From NCBI GenBank assembly GCA_937914815.1, contig CALDMI010000290.1, positions 1 through 9,582 of the forward strand: DNA of 9,582 bases, given 5' to 3'. Within the stretch, counting starts at the first letter, position 1; every line of letters starts with the position of its first letter. The translations under genes and the position numbers were made by a program. A model generated the notes under the pieces. That model was not told the DNA's origin, did not search any database, and worked only from the letters and a program-made list of their open reading frames with translations. Of this stretch, positions 6,058 through 9,582 are shown piece by piece. This DNA is from an uncultured Clostridia bacterium (GTDB lineage: Bacteria > Bacillota > Clostridia > Oscillospirales > CAG-272).

Positions 6058-7194
6058 TTATTTTTTTGCGGTGTCCTTTTCTTTTTCAGTGCTGTCGGGT
6101 GCGGTGGCGGTCTCGGGCTTCGCGGCGGGCTCGCCGTAGCTCCTCGCTATCGCGCGCTCGAGCGCCTCGCTCGCCGTGAAGGTGGTATATCGGATATTTG
6201 CATTTGCGTCGCCGGTGCCTTTTCCGGTCCCCGCGCTCTTTTCGCGCGGCTTCTTTTCGGCTTTCGTCCCCTCGGAGAGGGCGCGGCACTCCGCGACGGT
6301 CTTTGCCCCGCCGTCGTGCCACCTTGTGAGTATCTTATCCATATAGGAGAAGGAGCGCTTTCCGGTATTCATGACGGTTATGTCATACGCCTCGCCGATT
6401 ATCTCGGAGCCGTAGCCGAACTCGCCGCACCACTTCTCAATGAATTTTTTCTCGGAGGGGGAAAAGGAGCGCCCGTATGTGCCGAGCAGGCGCATGAGCT
6501 CCCGCTCCCATTCTCCGGTCTCGTCCCTGCGCTTTATGTAGGAATAGAGTGCCTCAGGCGTGTCTATATCCCTCCGTATCAGCTTGTCGGCTTCCTGAAC
6601 AAGCCGCGTGACCGTCAGGCGCACACCCCGGTCGGAAATATCCTTTGCGAGGGCGAGGATAAACTCCTCGTCAAGCGAGAACTGGGTTTTCAGGGCGCAG
6701 AGCCGCGCGGTCTCGTCTCTTGTGAGCGTCGCCTTGCCTATAAGGGCGGTGCACTCCTCTATCATGGAGGACAGCTCCGCGTCGCGGATATCCCTTGCGA
6801 GCGTCTTGCCGTCGGTCTCCGGGATCTCCCCGGCGCGGAGCCTGCGCTCAAATTCCTCTGTTATTGTCGGGGCGGGGGGCATATCATTTGCCACGGTGTC
6901 GCTTGCCCCGGATTTCTCCTCCGCGGCACCCTTTACACCCGGCGCCGCTTTTGCGGTGCTCTTTTCTCCGGAGGCGTCTGTTATCTCGGTTATAACTCCC
7001 GCCTCCTGCCAGAGGGTGAGAGAACTGCTGACGCGCGGGGCAGAGACCCCCGCCGCCCGTGCTATTTTTCCCGTGTCGGCAATGCCGCCGGCTTCGATTA
7101 CGGAGAGCAGGACGCGCAACTCCTCTGCGCTCGCCTCTCTGAACGCGGGATTATCCGAGAGGCAGAGGGGCGTGTATGAAAATCTCTTTATCAT
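6058..7194 (-). CDS. DnaD-like primosome protein with two DnaD/DnaB_2 domains
   Basis: A 378-residue protein of the DnaD/DnaB replication-initiation family, which remodels DNA and recruits the helicase and its loader. Residues about 20-70 look like a winged helix-turn-helix (IARAAGVSAPRVSSSLTLW). A low-complexity linker follows (about 71-110). Two DnaD_2-type helical domains come next, at about 155-225 (from LTRDETARLCALK to ALYSYIKRR) and 243-300 (FSPSEKKF onward). The second holds the family signature YMDKILTRW (284-292) followed by HDGGAKT. The tail (about 305-378) is rich in Lys, Ala, Thr and Glu and probably disordered. The start ATG at 7194 overlaps the rex stop as ATGA, so translation is probably coupled. 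The next gene is the DnaC-like loader, its expected partner. Confidence 0.87.
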   Translation of the reverse strand: MIKRFSYTPLCLSDNPAFREASAEELRVLLSVIEAGGIADTGKIARAAGVSAPRVSSSLTLWQEAGVITEITDASGEKSTAKAAPGVKGAAEEKSGASDTVANDMPPAPTITEEFERRLRAGEIPETDGKTLARDIRDAELSSMIEECTALIGKATLTRDETARLCALKTQFSLDEEFILALAKDISDRGVRLTVTRLVQEADKLIRRDIDTPEALYSYIKRRDETGEWERELMRLLGTYGRSFSPSEKKFIEKWCGEFGYGSEIIGEAYDITVMNTGKRSFSYMDKILTRWHDGGAKTVAECRALSEGTKAEKKPREKSAGTGKGTGDANANIRYTTFTASEALERAIARSYGEPAAKPETATAPDSTEKEKDTAKK

Positions 7195-7892
7195 TTCTCC
7201 CTGTCCTCCCGGCTCCGCTTCATTTCATAGCAGAGCTTCATAAGGTAGTCGCCGAGGTGGACGTTCTCGATTATTACATCCGGCTCATCAAGGGTGAGCT
7301 CCATGTTCGCGAAATTGAGTATTCCGCGCACACCCGATTTTGCCATTACCTCCGCGACCTCCTTTGCGGCGTCCTTCGGAACCGTGAGTACACCGAGCTG
7401 AATATCGTTCTCGCGGCAGAAGTCGCCGAGGTCCCTGACATCGAGCACCGGCATGGAGTTTATCTCCGTGCCTATTACCTCGTGGTTCACATCGAAGAGG
7501 GCGACGCGGGTCACTCCCCGGCGCTCAAACATATGCGTCTGTGCGAGTGCCTTGCCGAGGTTTCCCGCGCCGACTATCACCGCGCGGTAGCCCTCGACGA
7601 CGCCGAGCAGCTCGCTGATTTTCCCGTACAGGTATTTTATGTTATATCCGTAGCCCTGCTGACCAAAGCCGCCGAAGCAATTGAGGTCCTGCCGTATCTG
7701 CGAGGCGGTGACGCCCATTATCTCCGACAGCTCGCCGGAAGAGATGCGGTATCTCTCCGCGCGCAGAAGCTCGCCGAGATAGCGGTGATAGCGCGGGAGG
7801 CGGCGTATGACGGCGGGGGAGACCTCGGACTTCTGCGCCTTTGTCTCTTTCTTTGAGTCAAATGTGCCGCTCAGCTTGTCTATATGTTCCAT
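7191..7892 (-). CDS. rex: Redox-sensing transcriptional repressor Rex
   Basis: A 233-residue Rex. In this family the protein is a dimer that binds DNA when NADH is low and releases it when NADH/NAD+ rises, controlling fermentation and respiration genes. The winged helix occupies about 26-85, with the recognition region GVTASQIRQDLNCFGGFG (60-77). The Rossmann domain has the NAD(H) loop VGAGNLG (107-113) and the strand end ALFDVN (131-136). The C-terminal helix (NVHLGDYLMKLCYEM, 210-224) matches the domain-swapped helix. An N-terminal stretch of about 24 polar residues makes it longer than the usual 210 or so. The start at 7892 is supported by AAGGA about 9 nt upstream. It lies 20 nt after tsaD and overlaps the dnaD-like start by 4 nt. 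I found no Rex operator in the window. Confidence 0.95.
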   Translation of the reverse strand: MEHIDKLSGTFDSKKETKAQKSEVSPAVIRRLPRYHRYLGELLRAERYRISSGELSEIMGVTASQIRQDLNCFGGFGQQGYGYNIKYLYGKISELLGVVEGYRAVIVGAGNLGKALAQTHMFERRGVTRVALFDVNHEVIGTEINSMPVLDVRDLGDFCRENDIQLGVLTVPKDAAKEVAEVMAKSGVRGILNFANMELTLDEPDVIIENVHLGDYLMKLCYEMKRSREDREK

Positions 7893-7912
7893 TGTAACCG
7901 TTCCTTTCGGGT

Positions 7913-9085
7913 TTATATTCCGGTGTCAAGGGCGCTGGCATTGAGCTCCGCACCCGAGACGTGCCCGCTCTCATACTCGTAATAGCCCTGTGCGGCTATC
8001 ATAGCGGCGTTGTCGCCGCAGAGGGAGAGGGGCGGGAGGTAGAGCTTTACACCGCGGCGGCGCACAACCTCCGAGAGGCGGGCGCGCAGATGTGAGTTCG
8101 CGGCGACGCCCCCGGCACAGACAAGGTCACAGCCCGGATAGCGTTCCAGCGCCTCTGTGAGCTTCTTTGCCACCGCCTCGACCGCCTCGTAGGTATACGC
8201 GGCGGCAAATTCCGCGCGCGGCAGCTCCTCGCCCCGCTGTTCATAGCGGTGGAGAAGATTTATTGCCGCGGTTTTCAGCCCGGAGAAGGAGAAGTCGAGC
8301 GACCCGTCCGAGAGGGCGGGAGAGGGAAGAGCCATCACGCGGGACTTATAGAACGGGGAACTTCTGAACTTTTTATAGAAGTTCTCGCTGTCCCCAGTGA
8401 CCTTGATAAATCCCTCTTTCGCGAGAGCGTCAAAGCCCGCGCCGGCGGGGTAGGGTATGCCTATCATTCTTCCTATCTTGTCAAAGGACTCGCCTATTGC
8501 GTCGTCCCGTGTGCCGCCTATCTCGCGTATGTCGGTATAATCGCTCACAAGATATATCGCGGTGTGCCCGCCGGAGCAGGCGAGGGCGATAAAGGGCGGG
8601 CGGGGGACATCGCTCTTCGCGGCACCTTCCGTTTCGCTCTCCGCGCTGTTTTTTGCGGAACTGTCCTCGTCGCTTTTCGCGCAGCTTTTGACTGTATTAT
8701 CCCCGGTTCCGAGGTAGGTTGCGGCTATATGTCCGTAGACGTGATTGACGGCGACAAGGGGAATACCGTTTGAGACGGCGAACGCCTTTGCAAAATTCAC
8801 CCCGACGAGGAGCGCGCCGATGAGCCCCGGGTGGTTTGCCACGGCGACAAGGTCTATGTCGGAGGGTGCACACCCCGCCTCACGGAGCGCCGCCTCCGCG
8901 ACGCCGTATATTGCCTCTATATGTGCCCTGCCGGCAATCTCGGGCACCACGCCGCCGTAGAGCGCGTGGGTCTTTGCCTGCGAGGCTATTATATTCGATT
9001 TTATGGTAAAACTCCCGTTATCATCGCGGCAGACGACCGCCGCGGCGGTCTCGTCACAGGAGCTCTCAAACGCCAGTATGTTCAT
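7913..9085 (-). CDS. tsaD: tRNA N6-adenosine threonylcarbamoyltransferase TsaD
   Basis: TsaD (Gcp/YgjD/Kae1 family) transfers the threonylcarbamoyl group to A37 of ANN-decoding tRNAs, working with TsaB and TsaE. Diagnostic parts: MNILAFESSCDETA (1-14), PEIAGRAH (48-55), the metal-binding HVYGH (H115 and H119), ACSGGHTAIY (169-178), DDAIGESFDKIGR (194-206), DFSFSGLKTA (264-273), GGVAANSHLR (325-334) and GDN with the third ligand D358. At 390 residues it is about 50 longer than usual, mainly because of a Ser/Ala/Glu/Lys-rich insertion at about 126-160, between HVYGH and the ACSGGH strand. The core motifs are intact, so it is probably active. The Shine-Dalgarno is weak (GGAAA directly before the ATG). 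It follows rimI by 44 nt and precedes rex by 20 nt. Confidence 0.96.
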   Translation of the reverse strand: MNILAFESSCDETAAAVVCRDDNGSFTIKSNIIASQAKTHALYGGVVPEIAGRAHIEAIYGVAEAALREAGCAPSDIDLVAVANHPGLIGALLVGVNFAKAFAVSNGIPLVAVNHVYGHIAATYLGTGDNTVKSCAKSDEDSSAKNSAESETEGAAKSDVPRPPFIALACSGGHTAIYLVSDYTDIREIGGTRDDAIGESFDKIGRMIGIPYPAGAGFDALAKEGFIKVTGDSENFYKKFRSSPFYKSRVMALPSPALSDGSLDFSFSGLKTAAINLLHRYEQRGEELPRAEFAAAYTYEAVEAVAKKLTEALERYPGCDLVCAGGVAANSHLRARLSEVVRRRGVKLYLPPLSLCGDNAAMIAAQGYYEYESGHVSGAELNASALDTGI

Positions 9086-9129
9086 TTTCCGGAATCTCTT
9101 TTCAGACTTTGCTTTTTTTGCGCCGGGTC

Positions 9130-9582
9130 TTATCTTGCGAGGCGCGCCATGACGATGGCGTCCTCATGTATGACCCCGTCCGGGGTCTCCGTGCGGTAGT
9201 ACCCGCGTCGCACGCCTACCTCGGTGAAGCCGTAGGCGCGGTAGAGGGCTATTGCCGGCGCATTTGAGCGCCGGACCTCAAGAAACGTGTTGTCGAGTCC
9301 CGCGCCCCGACCGCACTTCATGGCGTAGTCGAGGAGCCGGTAGCCGACGCCGCGCTGCCGTCGCTCGGGACGGACGGCGACCCTGTATATCTCGCCCTCC
9401 GGTGGGATTATCCTGCCTAAAACGTAGGCTGTAAGGGTGCCGTCGTCCTCCCTCGCGACATAGCACATCGCCCCGCTCTGACATATACAGTCGGAGACGC
9501 TGCGCTCATCCCACGGGTCGGGGAATATTCTTTTTGCGAGGGCGGATATATCCTTTGCGTCGGCGGGGACGGCTTTTCGGAA
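9130..9582 (-). CDS. rimI: Ribosomal protein S18-alanine N-acetyltransferase RimI, 5' end cut
   Basis: A GNAT acetyltransferase whose frame stays open to the right edge, giving 150 visible residues. The internal ATG at 9468 is not the start: the codons before it encode the conserved RimI N-terminus (FRKAVPADAKDISALAKR, then IFPDPW). The acetyl-CoA loop RRQRGVG lies at visible residues 74-80. LEVRRSNAPAIALYRAYGF and RRGYY are RimI signatures. The base and acid known from enteric RimI (Glu103, Tyr115) match visible E102 and Y114, so perhaps only the initiator Met is missing. It acetylates the N-terminus of ribosomal protein S18. It stands directly before tsaD, the usual order of tsaB-rimI-tsaD clusters. 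Confidence 0.92.
   Translation of the reverse strand, partial: FRKAVPADAKDISALAKRIFPDPWDERSVSDCICQSGAMCYVAREDDGTLTAYVLGRIIPPEGEIYRVAVRPERRQRGVGYRLLDYAMKCGRGAGLDNTFLEVRRSNAPAIALYRAYGFTEVGVRRGYYRTETPDGVIHEDAIVMARLAR

Noticed and set aside
6316..7856. Long plus-strand frames (287 and 226 residues) opposite the dnaD-like and rex genes
   Set aside because: They lie wholly antisense to well-recognised genes, have no family features, and such frames are expected opposite GC-rich coding DNA with this codon bias.
9130..9468. RimI starting at the ATG at 9468
   Set aside because: This would remove the conserved N-terminal strand and helix; the same frame continues to the window edge with RimI-like sequence.
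1..9582. Rex operators within the window
   Set aside because: I looked for TTGTTAA-N4-TTAACAA-like dyads in the intergenic gaps and found none close enough.
1..9582. CRISPR array, tRNA or rRNA genes
   Set aside because: No regularly spaced repeats, cloverleaf sequences or rRNA-like stretches were seen.

Overview
The window looks like chromosomal DNA of a Gram-positive Clostridia-type Firmicute (Bacillota). The reasons are a Rex redox repressor, a two-domain DnaD-like protein paired with a DnaC/DnaI-like loader, a yybP-ykoY-type Mn2+ riboswitch, strong Shine-Dalgarno sequences and canonical sigma-A promoters. Most of the window is clearly GC-rich (40 of 60 bases at 8101-8160) yet uses AUA heavily for isoleucine. 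The left end (about 1-950) is much more AT-rich (23 GC of 60 at 301-360) and looks acquired.

Layout, left to right. (1) 1-797, minus strand: the N-terminal half of an AlbA_2 (Schlafen-type) domain protein, cut by the window edge, with its own promoter at 859-887. (2) 952-1857, minus strand: a xylose-isomerase-like TIM-barrel protein with a GTG start and its own promoter. (3) 1919-2253: back-to-back promoters, then a long rightward leader holding a yybP-ykoY-type riboswitch, a candidate switching hairpin, an intrinsic terminator and a hairpin just before the ribosome binding site. (4) 2254-4938, plus strand: a complete 894-residue P2A-type Ca2+/Mn2+ P-type ATPase. (5) 4939-5102: short repeats and a two-way terminator between converging transcription units. 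(6) 9582 down to 5103, minus strand: a compact operon reading rimI (5' end cut), tsaD, rex, dnaD-like, dnaC-like.

How the genes work together. The riboswitch implies that the ATPase is expressed when cytosolic Mn2+ is high, so the pump probably exports Mn2+, Ca2+ or both. The operon combines ribosomal protein acetylation (RimI), tRNA t6A synthesis (TsaD), NADH/NAD+ sensing (Rex) and primosome assembly (DnaD-like and DnaC-like). rimI-tsaD is the usual end of a tsaE-tsaB-rimI-tsaD cluster, so tsaB is expected just beyond the right edge. rex and dnaD overlap by ATGA, and dnaD and dnaC are 13 nt apart, so the last three genes are probably co-translated.

No RNA genes, CRISPR array, insertion sequence or complete mobile element was seen. 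I do not see a clearly new multi-gene system. The points most worth following are the Mn2+ riboswitch in front of a pump whose residues look SERCA-like, and the AT-rich AlbA_2 gene at the left edge.
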